Shown one piece after another: positions 39,718-50,952 of a stretch of 64,000 nt of DNA; positions within the stretch are counted from its first letter, which is position 1, and each line of letters starts with the position of its first letter. Both the position numbers and the translations under genes were made by a program. The stretch comes from Pseudothauera lacus (GTDB taxonomy: Bacteria; Pseudomonadota; Gammaproteobacteria; Burkholderiales; Rhodocyclaceae). The stretch spans positions 62,001-126,000 of the forward strand of contig NZ_PZKC01000008.1 of assembly GCF_003034845.1 (NCBI RefSeq). Reading direction: 5' to 3'. Below the pieces are notes generated by a model. The model was given only the letters and a program-made list of their open reading frames with translations. It was not told the origin of the DNA and did not search any database.

Positions 39718-40863
39718 CTACAGGTTGCCGTAGGAGTGCAGGCCGGAGAGGAACATGTTCACGCCGATGAAGGCGAAGGTGGTCACCCCCAGACCGATCA
39801 CCGCCCACCACGACAGGATGGGGCCGCGCAGGCCCTTGGTGAGGCGCATGTGCAGCCAGGCAGCGTAGTTCAGCCAGACGATCAGCGCCCAGGTCTCCTT
39901 CGGATCCCACTGCCAGTAGGTGCCCCAGGCTTCCGCTGCCCACAGGGCGCCGAGGATGGTGGCAATGGTGAAGAAGGCGAAGCCGATGGCGATGGCCTTG
40001 TACATCACGTCTTCCATCACCCGCACCGGCGGCAGGCGGCCGGCAAGGATGCCGCGTTCGGAGAGCAGACAGGCGACGCCGAGCATCGCGGCGAGTGCGA
40101 AGCCGCCATAGCCGATGAAGTTGGTGGGTACGTGCACCTTCATCCAGTACGACTGCAGGGCCGGGATCAGCGGCTGGATCTCGTGGGCGCCGCGGGTGAA
40201 GGTGTACCACAGCAGGAAGGCCACCGCGGCGGAGATCACCACCATCACGAAGGCGCCCATCTTGCGGGTGTTGTAGCGCTGTTCGTAGAACAGGTACATC
40301 AACGCGGTGATCAGGCTGAAGAGGACGAACACCTCGTAAAGGTTGCTGATCGGAATACGGCCGATCTCCGGGCCCATCAGATAGGACTCGAACCAGCGCA
40401 CGAAGAGGCCGGCAGTGCCCATCACCGTGCCGATCCACACCAGCGTGCTGGCTAGCTTTTCGGCGAACTCCGAGCGCGCCGCCAGGCCCAGCCAGTAGGA
40501 GCCGGTGGCGATGAAGTAGAGCGCGCTCATCCACATGATGGCGGTCTGGCTGGAGACCAGGTACTTGAGGAAGAAGACTTCCTCGGCGCGGGCAAGGTCG
40601 CCTTCGTAGAGCCAGATGCTCAGCAGGGCCACCGCCGCCACCGCCGCCAGGAAGACGCGGAAGGGCTTCCAGTACCAGCCCATGGCGATCAGTACGGGGA
40701 CGTGGATGATGAGCACGATGTCGTCGTACACATCCATGAAGCTGTGGTAATGGACCAGCGCGATGCCGGCACCAGCGACCAGCGCAAGCGCGTACAGCCA
40801 GTCGTAGAGGTCGCGGCGCTGCAGCCAGCTGCGCTGGTTGAGGGACGGGTGGGCGTATTCCAT
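39718..40863 (-). CDS. ccsB: Cytochrome c biogenesis protein CcsB (ResC-type)
   Basis: A 381-aa membrane protein with about eight segments and the haem-handling tryptophan-rich motif WGTYWQWDPKETW. It is the haem-exporting partner of ResB in system II cytochrome c maturation, attaching haem to CXXCH proteins in the periplasm. The ATG at 40863 has GAGG 6 nt upstream, 3 nt after the resB stop, so the two are one operon. Length suits beta-proteobacterial CcsB. Confidence 0.93.
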   Translation of the reverse strand: MEYAHPSLNQRSWLQRRDLYDWLYALALVAGAGIALVHYHSFMDVYDDIVLIIHVPVLIAMGWYWKPFRVFLAAVAAVALLSIWLYEGDLARAEEVFFLKYLVSSQTAIMWMSALYFIATGSYWLGLAARSEFAEKLASTLVWIGTVMGTAGLFVRWFESYLMGPEIGRIPISNLYEVFVLFSLITALMYLFYEQRYNTRKMGAFVMVVISAAVAFLLWYTFTRGAHEIQPLIPALQSYWMKVHVPTNFIGYGGFALAAMLGVACLLSERGILAGRLPPVRVMEDVMYKAIAIGFAFFTIATILGALWAAEAWGTYWQWDPKETWALIVWLNYAAWLHMRLTKGLRGPILSWWAVIGLGVTTFAFIGVNMFLSGLHSYGNL

Positions 40864-40866
40864 CTC

Positions 40867-42930
40867 TTACCTCGTGGCGGAAGACTCGGGAGTGGCAGTG
40901 CCGGCCGCGGCGAGCAGTTCGCGCAGGGCCGTGGTGTGGCGTTCGAAGGTCTCGTCGACGTCGATGGTCTGGCGGTTCGAGGACATCGCCAGGAGGCCTT
41001 CGGCGTCGCCCTTGAGGAGCACGAAGAGGCGGCGCTCGCGGATGTAGAGCATGGCGAACACGCCCAGCACCAGCAGCAGCGAACCCAGATAGACCAGTGG
41101 CTTGCCCGGCGAGCGGGTGACCTGCAGCACGCTGGCCTGCACCTGGTCGAAGGCGTTGAGCTGCAGGAACAGCGGTGACTCGTAGAACAGGCTGTCGGAG
41201 AGCGCTGCCATGGTGTCGCGCAGATAGGCGGCGCGCGCCTCGTCGATCTGCAGCGCGTCCATGCCGGCCTCTTCGCGGGCGAGCTGCCAGGCCTCCCAGG
41301 TCAGCCCCTGAAGGATCTTGATGAAAACGTCGGCGGCGCGTTCGCGTTCGGCTTCCGGGATGGTGGTGTCGATGAAGCGCCCGACCGTCTCGTAGCCACG
41401 ATCGCTGAACAGGTCGAGGGTGTGGCGGCCAGTCTCTGCCAGCCGTGCACGCGGCTCGGCGGCTTCCGCGCTGTCGCCGAAGCTGCTGCGCGCGAAGCGC
41501 TGGGCGAGTTGCTCGCGACGGGCTGGATCGAAGAACAGGTTGTGGATGGCGAACCAGGTGTCGATCTGCCCATCCTCGTCGACCGGGATGCGCAGGTAAC
41601 GGAAGGATTCGGCCTGCGATTCGCGCATGCCGGTATACATGAACCATCGTCCGCCCTGTTCGATGGGCAGCATGTAGTTCTGGAACTCGCGCGCCTGGCC
41701 GGCTTCGTCGCGCAGCTTGAAGGTGAAGCTGGGGCCGATGTTGCGCATGTCGCGGCCGCTGTCGGGGCGGGCGGCACCGCTGCCGAGATGGTCGCGCAGG
41801 CGGCCGAGGCCTCCGGCATCCGTGGTGCCTTCACCCATGTCCTCGACGTTGAAGAGGGTAAAGCCGGTCAGTTCGAGGGCATAGCTGAAGCGCGGGTGAT
41901 TGAGGCGCAGGGTCTCGCCAACCTCGCCCTGCAGGTCGAGCACCGGCAGCGCCGGGCCGTGGAGGAGGTTGCGCCCGGCAATGTGCAGGGTGGAACCGCC
42001 GTCGTCGAAGCTGGCCTGGTACATCACCACGCCGCGGTGTTCGAAGGGGTGATTGACCTCGATGGTGCGCTCGAAGGACTCGCCGGTGGCATCGTCGGTG
42101 ACGATGATGTCGCTGGCGAAGCGTTTCGGCATGCCATTCTCGTAGTGGTCGATGTGGAACTTCTTCAGCGACACGGTGAATGGCAGTTCCTGCAGCAGGA
42201 TGCCGTCGTTGACGTTGAGCACCGCGACGTTGGACGAGCGCCCTTCGGGAATGTAGAGGTTGCCGCGATAGCTCCAGTTGTTCTCGCCCAGGCGGGCGGA
42301 GTCCGGGATGTCGGCGATCAGCTGGTTGCCGGTGGTGGTCTGCTTGCCGCCGAGCCACATCTGCATCTTAAGTGGCAGGTTGCCGTCAAGCAGGCCGCCG
42401 AGGCAGATCAGGACGATGGCGCCGTGGGCGAGGAAGTAGCCGGCGCGGCTGGCACTGCCCTGCTTGGCGGCGACCAGCACGCCGTCGCTGCGTTCGTTGC
42501 TGCGGGCCTTGAAGCCGTTGGCAGCGAGGTAGGCATCGACGCGCTGGCGCTGGGCGTCGAGCGGCAGGCCGCCGGGCAGTGTGGCCTGATGGGCGAACTG
42601 GCGCAGCGAGACCTCGCGCGCGTGTTCGCGGAAGCTGCGCATCTCGCGCAGCATGGGCGCGCTCTGGCGGACGATGCACAGCGTCGTCGACAGCACCAGA
42701 AAGGCGAGGATGACGAGGAACCAGCCGGCGTTATAGACCGAATAGAGCCCCAGTTCCTCGAACACCGGGAACCAGAACGGGCCGAACTGGTTGAGGTAGG
42801 CGTTGAACGGCTCGTTCTGCTTGACCACCGTGCCGATGATGGAGGCGATGGCGAGTACGGTGAGCAGGCTGATGGCGAAGCGCATCGAGCTGAGCAGCTC
42901 GAAGAGGGCCTTGGAGGTGCCGCGTTGCAT
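40867..42930 (-). CDS. resB: Cytochrome c biogenesis protein ResB
   Basis: A 687-aa ResB-family protein (Ccs1). Three hydrophobic segments lie in the first 220 residues and one near the C-terminus, with a large periplasmic domain between them. It begins MQRGTSKALFELLSSMRFA, and AHGAIVLICLGGLLDG is a membrane segment typical of the family. With CcsB it forms the system II cytochrome c synthetase. The ATG at 42930 has AGGA 6 nt upstream. A cytochrome c4 gene lies upstream, ended by its own terminator. Confidence 0.92.
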   Translation of the reverse strand: MQRGTSKALFELLSSMRFAISLLTVLAIASIIGTVVKQNEPFNAYLNQFGPFWFPVFEELGLYSVYNAGWFLVILAFLVLSTTLCIVRQSAPMLREMRSFREHAREVSLRQFAHQATLPGGLPLDAQRQRVDAYLAANGFKARSNERSDGVLVAAKQGSASRAGYFLAHGAIVLICLGGLLDGNLPLKMQMWLGGKQTTTGNQLIADIPDSARLGENNWSYRGNLYIPEGRSSNVAVLNVNDGILLQELPFTVSLKKFHIDHYENGMPKRFASDIIVTDDATGESFERTIEVNHPFEHRGVVMYQASFDDGGSTLHIAGRNLLHGPALPVLDLQGEVGETLRLNHPRFSYALELTGFTLFNVEDMGEGTTDAGGLGRLRDHLGSGAARPDSGRDMRNIGPSFTFKLRDEAGQAREFQNYMLPIEQGGRWFMYTGMRESQAESFRYLRIPVDEDGQIDTWFAIHNLFFDPARREQLAQRFARSSFGDSAEAAEPRARLAETGRHTLDLFSDRGYETVGRFIDTTIPEAERERAADVFIKILQGLTWEAWQLAREEAGMDALQIDEARAAYLRDTMAALSDSLFYESPLFLQLNAFDQVQASVLQVTRSPGKPLVYLGSLLLVLGVFAMLYIRERRLFVLLKGDAEGLLAMSSNRQTIDVDETFERHTTALRELLAAAGTATPESSATR

Positions 42931-43006
42931 CCTGGTCCTTGGGCGGTTGGTACTACGAACTTTGTTAGAGACCTCGGCGCCGTCCCGGGGTTCGCAACGG
43001 GGCAAC

Positions 43007-43035
43007 AAAAAAGGGGCGGATCATCCACCCCTTTC
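43007..43035 (-). terminator. Intrinsic terminator after cytochrome c4
   Basis: On the minus strand AAAGGGG...CCCCTTT forms a stem followed by a T run (A run at 43007-43012), 33 nt after the cytochrome c4 stop. It separates that gene from resB. Confidence 0.75.
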
Positions 43036-43066
43036 TCTCGTTGCGGGGACCGCGCCGCCTGGCGTG

Positions 43067-43678
43067 TCAGCGCAGGCCGGCTGCGTAGTCCGCGACCGCG
43101 CGCATTTCGGCGTCGGTCATCTTCAGCGCGATCATGCGCATCATCTGCGCCGGATCGTTGTCGCGACCGCCGTCACGGAACTTCTGCAGTTGCAGCGTGG
43201 TGTATTCGGCAAACTGCCCGGCGATGCGCGGGTATTGCGCGGGCATGCCGGCACCGGCCGGGCCATGGCAGGCGGCGCAGGCGGGGACGCCCTTGTCGGC
43301 GATGCCGGCGCGCCAGATCTTCTTGCCCAGTTCAATGGTGTCGAGGTTCTGCGCCGATTCCGGCTGCAGGGTCTGGCCGGCGTAGTAGTGCGCCAGCGAC
43401 AGCATGTCATGATCGTCAAGGCCGGCCACCATGGCGCCCATCACCGGATCCTGGCGTACGCCCGACTTGAACTCGCGCAACTGCTTGTAGATGTACTCGG
43501 GAATCTGCCCGGCAATCTTCGGGTTGGCGGAAAGCTGGCTGTTGCCATCCGCCGCGTGACAGGCCACGCAGAGGGAATCGCCAATCTGTTTCGCCTTGGC
43601 GAGATCCGGAGCCTGGTCCTGGGCCTGAAGGCTGCCTGCGGCGAGCAGGAGCGTGAGCAGCAGGGAACGCTTGATCAT
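43067..43678 (-). CDS. Cytochrome c4 (dihaem)
   Basis: A 203-aa periplasmic protein with a signal peptide (MIKRSLLLTLLLAAGSLQA) and two haem-c motifs, CVACH (first domain) and CAACH (second domain), each followed by methionine-containing ligand regions. Dihaem cytochrome c4 carries electrons to terminal oxidases. The ATG at 43678 starts the signal peptide. It is divergent from engB, and the resB-ccsB maturation genes lie downstream. This c4-engB pairing is also found in Pseudomonas. Confidence 0.94.
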   Translation of the reverse strand: MIKRSLLLTLLLAAGSLQAQDQAPDLAKAKQIGDSLCVACHAADGNSQLSANPKIAGQIPEYIYKQLREFKSGVRQDPVMGAMVAGLDDHDMLSLAHYYAGQTLQPESAQNLDTIELGKKIWRAGIADKGVPACAACHGPAGAGMPAQYPRIAGQFAEYTTLQLQKFRDGGRDNDPAQMMRMIALKMTDAEMRAVADYAAGLR

Positions 43679-43719
43679 AGTGTCCTCGGAAAGCCGTGAG
43701 TGGATGTCTCAAACTTGGT

Positions 43720-43725
43720 ATTCTA
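43720..43725 (-). promoter_or_regulatory. Candidate -10 box for cytochrome c4
   Basis: On the minus strand TAGAAT (43720-43725) matches the -10 consensus at 5 of 6 bases, about 42 nt before the cytochrome c4 ATG, in an AT-rich pocket of the divergent region shared with engB. Confidence 0.35.
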
Positions 43726-43810
43726 ATACACGAAGCCCGTTTTGCGCGATGCAATGTCGGCGCCGCCTGCAACCTGTTCACGCGCCCGACCGGGCGGGTG
43801 CATTTTCCCG

Positions 43811-44431
43811 ATGCCGATATTCCGTAACGCACAATTCGAGATCTCCGTCGCCCAGGCCGCTGCGCTGCCGCCCGCGCAAGGTGCCGAGGTGGCTTTCGCC
43901 GGGCGTTCCAACGCCGGCAAGTCGAGCGCCATCAACACCCTGGCCGGGCACGTGCGCCTGGCTTATGTGTCGAAGACCCCGGGGCGCACCCAGCTGATCA
44001 ACTTCTTCCGCCTCAACTGTGGCGCGGCGCTGGTCGATCTGCCTGGCTACGGCTATGCCAAGGTGCCCGAGAACGTGCGCCGGCAGTGGGCAGGGCTGCT
44101 TGAACGCTACCTCAGGGAGCGCGACAGCCTGGTTGGCCTGGTGCTGATCATGGACTCCCGCCACCCCCTCACCGAGCTCGACCGCAACATGCTGGCGTGG
44201 TTCGTCCCCACCGGCAAGCCCATCCACGTGATGCTTACCAAGAGCGACAAGCTGTCGCGCAACGAGGCCAACAAGACCCTCTTCGCGGTGCGCCGCGAAC
44301 TCGCCGAACTTGGCGAGCGCGTCACCGTGCAGCTTTTCTCCAGCCTGAAGAAGAGCGGGGTCGAGGAGTGCGAGGCGGTGGTCGCCGGCTGGCTGGGGCT
44401 GGATGCGCCAGCCGCGGTGGCGGAACAATAA
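43811..44431 (+). CDS. engB: Ribosome biogenesis GTPase EngB (YsxC/YihA)
   Basis: A 206-aa TRAFAC GTPase needed for 50S subunit assembly. The motifs are G1 [10 protein letters not shown]3 [10 protein letters not shown] and G4 TKSDKL, with [13 protein letters not shown] between. The ATG at 43811 opens the conserved [10 protein letters not shown] region; an upstream ATG at 43742 would add 23 unconserved residues. It is divergent from the cytochrome c4 gene. The terminator of a candidate antisense-oriented small RNA overlaps its stop codon. Confidence 0.95.
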   Translation: MPIFRNAQFEISVAQAAALPPAQGAEVAFAGRSNAGKSSAINTLAGHVRLAYVSKTPGRTQLINFFRLNCGAALVDLPGYGYAKVPENVRRQWAGLLERYLRERDSLVGLVLIMDSRHPLTELDRNMLAWFVPTGKPIHVMLTKSDKLSRNEANKTLFAVRRELAELGERVTVQLFSSLKKSGVEECEAVVAGWLGLDAPAAVAEQ

Positions 44432-44535
44432 AAAACCCCCGGCCAAAGGGGAGAAATGCCGGGGGTCAAGCAGCCCTGTCTGGATCAGGGCCCCGCTCAG
44501 GGAGGTGAAGCGGGAGATGGCTGGCACCATCTGGC
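44430..44535 (-). ncRNA. Candidate small RNA, positional analogue of Spot 42/ErsA
   Basis: The 179-nt gap between engB and hemB carries a minus-strand run of four hairpins. In 5' to 3' order they are AGATGG/CCATCT (44532-44515); CCCGCT/AGCGGG (44514-44492), whose 11-nt loop holds ACCTCCCT; GCCCTG/CAGGGC (44491-44473); and a terminator stem GCCGGGGG/CCCCCGGC (44465-44436), whose loop holds CTCCCC, followed by six T. No minus-strand coding region feeds this terminator, so it should end an RNA of about 105 nt. Spot 42 in E. coli and ErsA in Pseudomonas are also encoded next to engB and, for Spot 42, convergent with it. C-rich loops could pair with Shine-Dalgarno sequences. A -10-like TATCTT lies at 44545-44540; the -35 is poor. 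Confidence 0.65.
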
Positions 44536-44541
44536 TTTTAA

Positions 44542-46160
<1,619 letters not shown>

Positions 46161-46172
<12 letters not shown>

Positions 46173-46805
46173 GCCGACGCTGCGCCCGAGGTCGAGCACC
46201 GAGGCGATCTTCACGTCGACATAGGCCGGGCTGCGCAGGCTGCGGCTGACCCATACCGTGCGCATGCCGAGGCGGCGTGCGGTGCGCAGGTTGACTGCGG
46301 AGTCCTCGACGAGAATGCAGCGCCGCGGGTTGAGGCGGTGCGCACGGAGCACCTCGCGATAGGCCCGTACCGCGGGTTTGGGGTGCAGCTTCATGCGCTC
46401 GATGCCGAAGACGTCGGCAAAGTGGCGGCGTATCCCCATCACATCGAGCACTGCTTCGGCATAGCGCTGCGGACCGTTGGAAAAGACGATCTTGACCCCC
46501 GGCAGGCGGCGCAGCAGGGCCGCCAGCGCGCGGTCGAAGACCATCATTTCGTGGAGCTGTTCGAAGCGGTGGGTTTCGGCGAGGAAATGATGGGGGTCGG
46601 TGCCATGGTGGCGGATGAGGCCGGTCAGCGTGGCGCCGTAGCGCAGCCAGTAGCGCACCCGCAGGGCATTCGCCTCGTCGCCGCTGAGTCCCAGATGGCG
46701 CTCCAGATAGGCGGTCATGCTGCGGTTGATGTGCGGGAAGATGTGCGGGCTGGCGTTGTGCAGGGTGTTGTCGAGGTCGAACAGCCAGACGGGTGGGTGG
46801 GACAT
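46161..46805 (-). CDS. HAD-family pyrimidine 5'-nucleotidase-like phosphatase
   Basis: A 214-aa HAD hydrolase with motif I DLDNTLHN (nucleophile Asp), motif II FSNG, and motif III/IV KLHPKP and VEDSAVNLRTAR. The cap is short and helical, and the overall pattern resembles SDT1/pyrimidine 5'-nucleotidases. These dephosphorylate UMP/CMP or clean up modified nucleotides. The ATG at 46805 lies 11 nt after the bioC stop, so it probably shares an operon with bioB-bioC, an unexplained pairing. Confidence 0.8.
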
Positions 46806-46816
46806 GCGTGGCTCGT

Positions 46817-47707
46817 TCAGCGTGGACGGGGCTGGAAGCGGACGATGGCGCGGCCGTCGGCAGTGCTTCGCGGCGCCGCCTTCCAGGCGTGCCCCTGGAT
46901 GAGTTCGAAGGTGGCCGGCAGGCGGCCGCCAGCGCGCAGGGCTTCGTATTGCGTGCGCACCTCGTTCCACGGCGCGCGTCCGCCGAGACCGCGGGCGCGT
47001 GCCGTCGTTGCCAGCGTGCTGCCGGACTGGCGCAGGTCGGCGAACAGGCTGTCGACATCGGCGTAGGTGAGGGTGAGCATCTCCATGTCCATCACCGGAT
47101 CGGCAAAGCCGGCCTTGACCAGTGCATCGCCGATGTCGTGCATGTCGATGAAGCGGTGCACGCGCTCGCCGGCCGCCGCGGGGATGGCGGCGCGCAACTC
47201 CTTCAGGGTGTCGGGGCCGAGGGTGGAGAACATCACCATGCCACCCACTTCCAGCACGCGGTGCATCTCGCGCAGCGCGGGGAGGGGGTCGCTGAGCCAG
47301 TTCAGCATCAGGTTGGACCACAGCAGCGATACGCTGGCATCGGCGAGGGGCAGGGCCTCCGCCCCGGCACACAGCAGCGCAGGTGGCGGCGTGCGCCCGA
47401 GGAGGCGGTCGACGAGGCCGCGGCGGGCCTGGGCCTGGCGTCGCGCGGCATCAAGCATGGGGGCGGCGAAGTCGATGCCGATGCACTCGGCCTGCGGATA
47501 GCGCGCCGCCAGCGTGGCGAGGTCGCTGCCCGGGCCGCAGCCGAGGTCGACGATGCGCCGCGGCGTGCAGCGGATGTAGTCGAGGCGTTCGTCCATGCGC
47601 CGCCCCAGTTCACGCGCCAGCACGTCGGCATGGGCATAGCCGCCGGCGGCGCGGGCAAAGCGCCGGCGCAGCAGGGCGTGATCGAGGGCGTAGGCGGCGT
47701 CGCTCAC
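46817..47707 (-). CDS. bioC: Malonyl-ACP O-methyltransferase BioC
   Basis: A 296-aa class I SAM methyltransferase with RRRFARAAGGY near the start, motif I IVDLGCGPGSDL, and the BioC-typical SNLMLNWLSD and MFSTLGPDTLKEL. BioC methylates malonyl-ACP to let pimeloyl synthesis start on the fatty acid machinery. The GTG at 47707 (14 nt after bioB) is used; a TTG at 47725 overlapping the bioB stop is an alternative. It follows bioB directly, which supports the call. bioF, bioA, bioD and bioH are not in the window. Confidence 0.9.
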   Translation of the reverse strand: MSDAAYALDHALLRRRFARAAGGYAHADVLARELGRRMDERLDYIRCTPRRIVDLGCGPGSDLATLAARYPQAECIGIDFAAPMLDAARRQAQARRGLVDRLLGRTPPPALLCAGAEALPLADASVSLLWSNLMLNWLSDPLPALREMHRVLEVGGMVMFSTLGPDTLKELRAAIPAAAGERVHRFIDMHDIGDALVKAGFADPVMDMEMLTLTYADVDSLFADLRQSGSTLATTARARGLGGRAPWNEVRTQYEALRAGGRLPATFELIQGHAWKAAPRSTADGRAIVRFQPRPR

Positions 47708-47721
47708 TGCGCCGGCAGGGT

Positions 47722-48708
47722 TCAAACCGGGCGCAGGCCGAGGCGTTCGAACAGGCGCTCGTCGCGGTCGCTGTCCGGGTTGTCGGTAGTCAGCAGGCGA
47801 TCGCCGTAGAACATCGAGTTGGCGCCGGCGAGAAAGCACAGCGCCTGCATCTCGTCGCTCATCTGCTGGCGTCCGGCGGACAGGCGCACGTAGCTGGTGG
47901 GCATGGTGATGCGGGCGGCCGCGATGGTGCGGACGAACTCGAAGGGGTCGATGGGGTCGGCGTCGGCCAGCGGCGTACCGGGCACCGGCACGAGGTTGTT
48001 GATCGGCACCGACTCCGGCGGCGTGGCCATGTTGGCGAGCTGGGCAATCAGTGCGGCGCGGGCACGGCGCGATTCGCCCATGCCGACGATGCCGCCGCTG
48101 CATACGTTGATGCCGGCGGCGCGCACCTGGTCGAGGGTGTCGAAGCGTTCCTGCTGGCTGTGCGTGGTGATCACCTGACCGTAGAACTCGGGGGCGGTGT
48201 CGAGGTTGTGGTTGTAGTAGTCGAGGCCGGCATCGGCAAGTTTCCCGGCCTGGCCTTCGCGCAGCATGCCCAGGGTCACGCAGGTCTGCAGGCCGAGCTT
48301 CTTGACTTCGCGCACCATGTCGAGGACGGGTTCGAGGTCCTTGTCCTTGGGGCCGCGCCAGGCCGCGCCCATGCAGAAGCGCGAGGCTCCCTTCGCCTTT
48401 GCGGCACGGGCGTTGTCCAGCACCTCATCGAGCGCCAGCAGGCGTTCGCGTTCCAGGCCGGTATCGTAGCGTGCTGCCTGCGAGCAGTAGCCGCAATCCT
48501 CCGAACAGCCCCCGGTCTTGATCGACAGCAGGGTCGAGCGCTGGATGGCATTGGCGTCGAAGTGCTGGCGGTGGACTTGCTGGGCGCGGAACACCAGATC
48601 CATGAAAGGCAGCTCGAAGAGCGCCAGGATGGCATCCACATCCCAGCGGGCGACGGCTGGTGAGGCAGCGTGGTGTGCGGTTGCGGCAGCGGCTGAAGAC
48701 ATTGTCAT
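47722..48708 (-). CDS. bioB: Biotin synthase
   Basis: A 328-aa radical SAM enzyme that inserts sulfur into dethiobiotin. The 4Fe-4S motif is [12 protein letters not shown] (CxxxCxxC) near residues 70-80; [18 protein letters not shown] and GGIVGMGE are family signatures. The ATG at 48708 is used (ATG 48702 is also possible). It is divergent from comF with 49 nt between the starts, and no BirA-like operator is apparent there. bioC follows. Confidence 0.95.
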   Translation of the reverse strand: MTMSSAAAATAHHAASPAVARWDVDAILALFELPFMDLVFRAQQVHRQHFDANAIQRSTLLSIKTGGCSEDCGYCSQAARYDTGLERERLLALDEVLDNARAAKAKGASRFCMGAAWRGPKDKDLEPVLDMVREVKKLGLQTCVTLGMLREGQAGKLADAGLDYYNHNLDTAPEFYGQVITTHSQQERFDTLDQVRAAGINVCSGGIVGMGESRRARAALIAQLANMATPPESVPINNLVPVPGTPLADADPIDPFEFVRTIAAARITMPTSYVRLSAGRQQMSDEMQALCFLAGANSMFYGDRLLTTDNPDSDRDERLFERLGLRPV

Positions 48709-48757
48709 GATCCGGTTTTCGGGCTGTAATGCGAAGACTGCGCATGTTCCGCCATCC

Positions 48758-49459
48758 ATGGAAAGCTTGTCAAACCTGCGCGCGCTGCTGGCGCGCACCA
48801 CCGCGGCGCTGCTGCCGCAGGCCTGCTTCGTGTGCGGCGCTGACGCCGCTGGCGAGCCGCTCTGCGCGCGCTGCAGCGGGCAGTTGCCGTGGCAGCTTGC
48901 GCCGGCCTGCCCGCGCTGCGCGCTGCCCACCGCCGGTGGCCTGCTGTGCGGCCACTGTCAGCGCCGGGCGCCGGCTTTCGATGCCACGCGCGCGGTGTTC
49001 GACTACCGCTTTCCGGTCGACCGCATGGTGCAGGGCTTGAAGTATCATCGCCGCCTCGCCCTGGCCGGCTACTTTGCCCGTTGCCTGGCGGCCGCGCCGC
49101 CGCCTCCCGGCGCTGCGCTGGTGGTGCCGATGCCGCTGCACCGCGCGCGCCTGTGCGAACGCGGCTTCAATCAGGCGGTGGAAATCGCCCGGCCGCTGGC
49201 GCGGGCCTGGGGGCTGCCGCTGGCTCTCGACGTGGTCCGCCGCCAGCACGATACGCCGGCACAGGCCGGGCTGCCGCGCGCCGCACGGATGCGCAACATG
49301 CGCGGCGCGTTCACCGGCGAGGGTACGCTGGCAGGGCTGAGCGTGGTGGTGGTCGATGATGTGATGACCACCGGTGCCAGTCTCGAAGCGCTCGCCCGCA
49401 CCCTCAAGCGCATGGGGGCGCAGCGGGTGGAAAACCGTATCATCGCCCGAACCCCTTGA
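48758..49459 (+). CDS. ComF-family phosphoribosyltransferase-like protein
   Basis: A 233-aa protein with an N-terminal double zinc-ribbon (CFVCG, CARC, CPRC, CGHC; about residues 21-75) and a PRTase domain with the PRPP loop [17 protein letters not shown]. Homologues (ComF, GntX) act in DNA uptake or are unassigned. [14 protein letters not shown] is a family signature. The ATG at 48758 is chosen as the start of the conserved region. It is followed after 10 nt by trmL, so they may be co-transcribed. Confidence 0.88.
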   Translation: MESLSNLRALLARTTAALLPQACFVCGADAAGEPLCARCSGQLPWQLAPACPRCALPTAGGLLCGHCQRRAPAFDATRAVFDYRFPVDRMVQGLKYHRRLALAGYFARCLAAAPPPPGAALVVPMPLHRARLCERGFNQAVEIARPLARAWGLPLALDVVRRQHDTPAQAGLPRAARMRNMRGAFTGEGTLAGLSVVVVDDVMTTGASLEALARTLKRMGAQRVENRIIARTP

Positions 49460-49469
49460 ACGAGCCACC

Positions 49470-49943
49470 ATGTTCGACATCGTCCTCTACCAGCCCGAGA
49501 TTCCGCCCAACACCGGCAACGTCATCCGCCTGTCGGCGAATTGCGGCGCGCGTCTGCATCTGGTCAGGCCGCTCGGCTTCGAGATCAGCGACCGCACGCT
49601 GGCGCGCGCCGGGCTGGATTACCATGACCTCGCCCATGTGGTGGTCCACGAGGACTGGAGCGCCTGCCTGGCGGCGCTCGCCGGGCGGCGCATCTTCGCC
49701 TTCAGTACGCGCGGGCGCCAGCGCTACGATGCGGTGCGCTACCGCGAAGGCGACGTGCTGCTGTTCGGGCGCGAGACCAGCGGCCTGCCCGACGAGCTGC
49801 TCGACGCCCTGCCGGCGGCGCAGCGCCTGCGTATCCCGATGCGCCCGGCCAATCGCAGCATCAACCTCTCCAATGCGGTGGCGGTGGCAGTGTTCGAGGC
49901 CTGGCGGCAGCACGACTTCGGCGGCGCGCAACTGCCGGACTGA
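49470..49943 (+). CDS. trmL: tRNA (cytidine/uridine(34)-2'-O)-methyltransferase TrmL
   Basis: A 157-aa SPOUT methyltransferase that methylates the wobble base of tRNA-Leu. It has YQPEIPPNTGNVIRL near the start, the knot motif FGRETSGLP (with LLDA following) and C-terminal RSINLSNAVAVAVFEAW. The ATG at 49470 gives the standard length (about 155). It is 10 nt after comF and converges on gpsA with a 21-nt gap. Confidence 0.95.
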   Translation: MFDIVLYQPEIPPNTGNVIRLSANCGARLHLVRPLGFEISDRTLARAGLDYHDLAHVVVHEDWSACLAALAGRRIFAFSTRGRQRYDAVRYREGDVLLFGRETSGLPDELLDALPAAQRLRIPMRPANRSINLSNAVAVAVFEAWRQHDFGGAQLPD

Positions 49944-49964
49944 CGCCCGGCGTTGCGGACTGCC

Positions 49965-50948
49965 TCACTCGTGCTTGGGGTCGCGGGCGAGGAGCCGGTC
50001 TACCGCCTGCCCGGCGGACAGCCCCTGATGCAGCAGTGCATCGACCGCTTCGCAGAGCGGCATCTCGACACCATGGCGGGCGGCCAGCGCGGCGACTTCG
50101 CGTGCCGTCGACACGCCTTCGGCTACGTGGCCGAGTTCGCGCAGGATGTCGTCGAGGGTCTTGCCCTGGGCCAGCGCCAGGCCGACGCGGCGGTTGCGCG
50201 AGAGGTCGCCGGTGCAGGTGAGGATGAGATCGCCCATTCCGGCCAGGCCCATCAGCGTTTCCGGGCGTCCGCCGAGGGCCACGGCGAGGCGCGCGATTTC
50301 CGCCAGGCCGCGGGTGATCAGCGCGGCGCGGGCGTTGAGGCCGAAGCCGAGGCCGTCGGAAACGCCGGCGGCAATTGCCATGACGTTCTTGATCGCCCCG
50401 CCGATCTCGGCGCCGACGAGGTCGGTGTTGGCATACACGCGCAGCAGCGGCTGGTGCAGTTCGGGCAGCCAGCGATCGATAAAGGCGTCGTGGGTCGACG
50501 CGAGGGTGATCGCGGTGGGCTGGCCGCGCGCCACTTCGGCGGCGAAACTGGGGCCGGTGAGCACGCCGCAGGGGGCGTCGCTGCCGAGTTCCTCGGCGAC
50601 GATTTCATGGGGCAGGCGGCCGCTGCCTGCTTCCAGCCCCTTGCACGCCCACACCAGCGGGGTGCCGGGCTGCAGGCGGCGCAGTTCGCGCACCGCGGCG
50701 CGCAGGCCGGACAGCGGGGTGACCACCAGGTGCAGGTCGGCGCCGCATGCAGCCTCGGCCAGCACGCTGGTGAGGGTGAGTGAGTCGGGCAGGCGGACGC
50801 CCGGAAGGTAGCGGGTGTTTTCGCGCTGCGCGCGCAAGTCGTCCACATGCGCGGGATTGCGCGCCCACAGGCTGACCTGGTGGGGGCCGTCGAAGGCCAG
50901 CGCGAGGGCGGTGCCCCATGCCCCGGCACCGAGTACGGCGATGCGCAC
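49965..50948 (-). CDS. gpsA: Glycerol-3-phosphate dehydrogenase [NAD(P)+]
   Basis: A 327-aa GpsA, making glycerol-3-phosphate for phospholipids. The N-terminal dinucleotide motif is [42 protein letters not shown] and [16 protein letters not shown] are present. The start is a GTG (50946-50948), 4 nt after the stop of the SH3 gene. It ends the conserved rhodanese-grxC-secB-gpsA cluster. Confidence 0.95.
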   Translation of the reverse strand: MRIAVLGAGAWGTALALAFDGPHQVSLWARNPAHVDDLRAQRENTRYLPGVRLPDSLTLTSVLAEAACGADLHLVVTPLSGLRAAVRELRRLQPGTPLVWACKGLEAGSGRLPHEIVAEELGSDAPCGVLTGPSFAAEVARGQPTAITLASTHDAFIDRWLPELHQPLLRVYANTDLVGAEIGGAIKNVMAIAAGVSDGLGFGLNARAALITRGLAEIARLAVALGGRPETLMGLAGMGDLILTCTGDLSRNRRVGLALAQGKTLDDILRELGHVAEGVSTAREVAALAARHGVEMPLCEAVDALLHQGLSAGQAVDRLLARDPKHE

Positions 50949-50952
50949 CGGG

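Noticed and set aside
48709-48757. Possible biotin operator between bioB and comF
   Set aside because: The 49-nt gap has no TTGTAAACC-type inverted repeat, so no BirA site can be supported.
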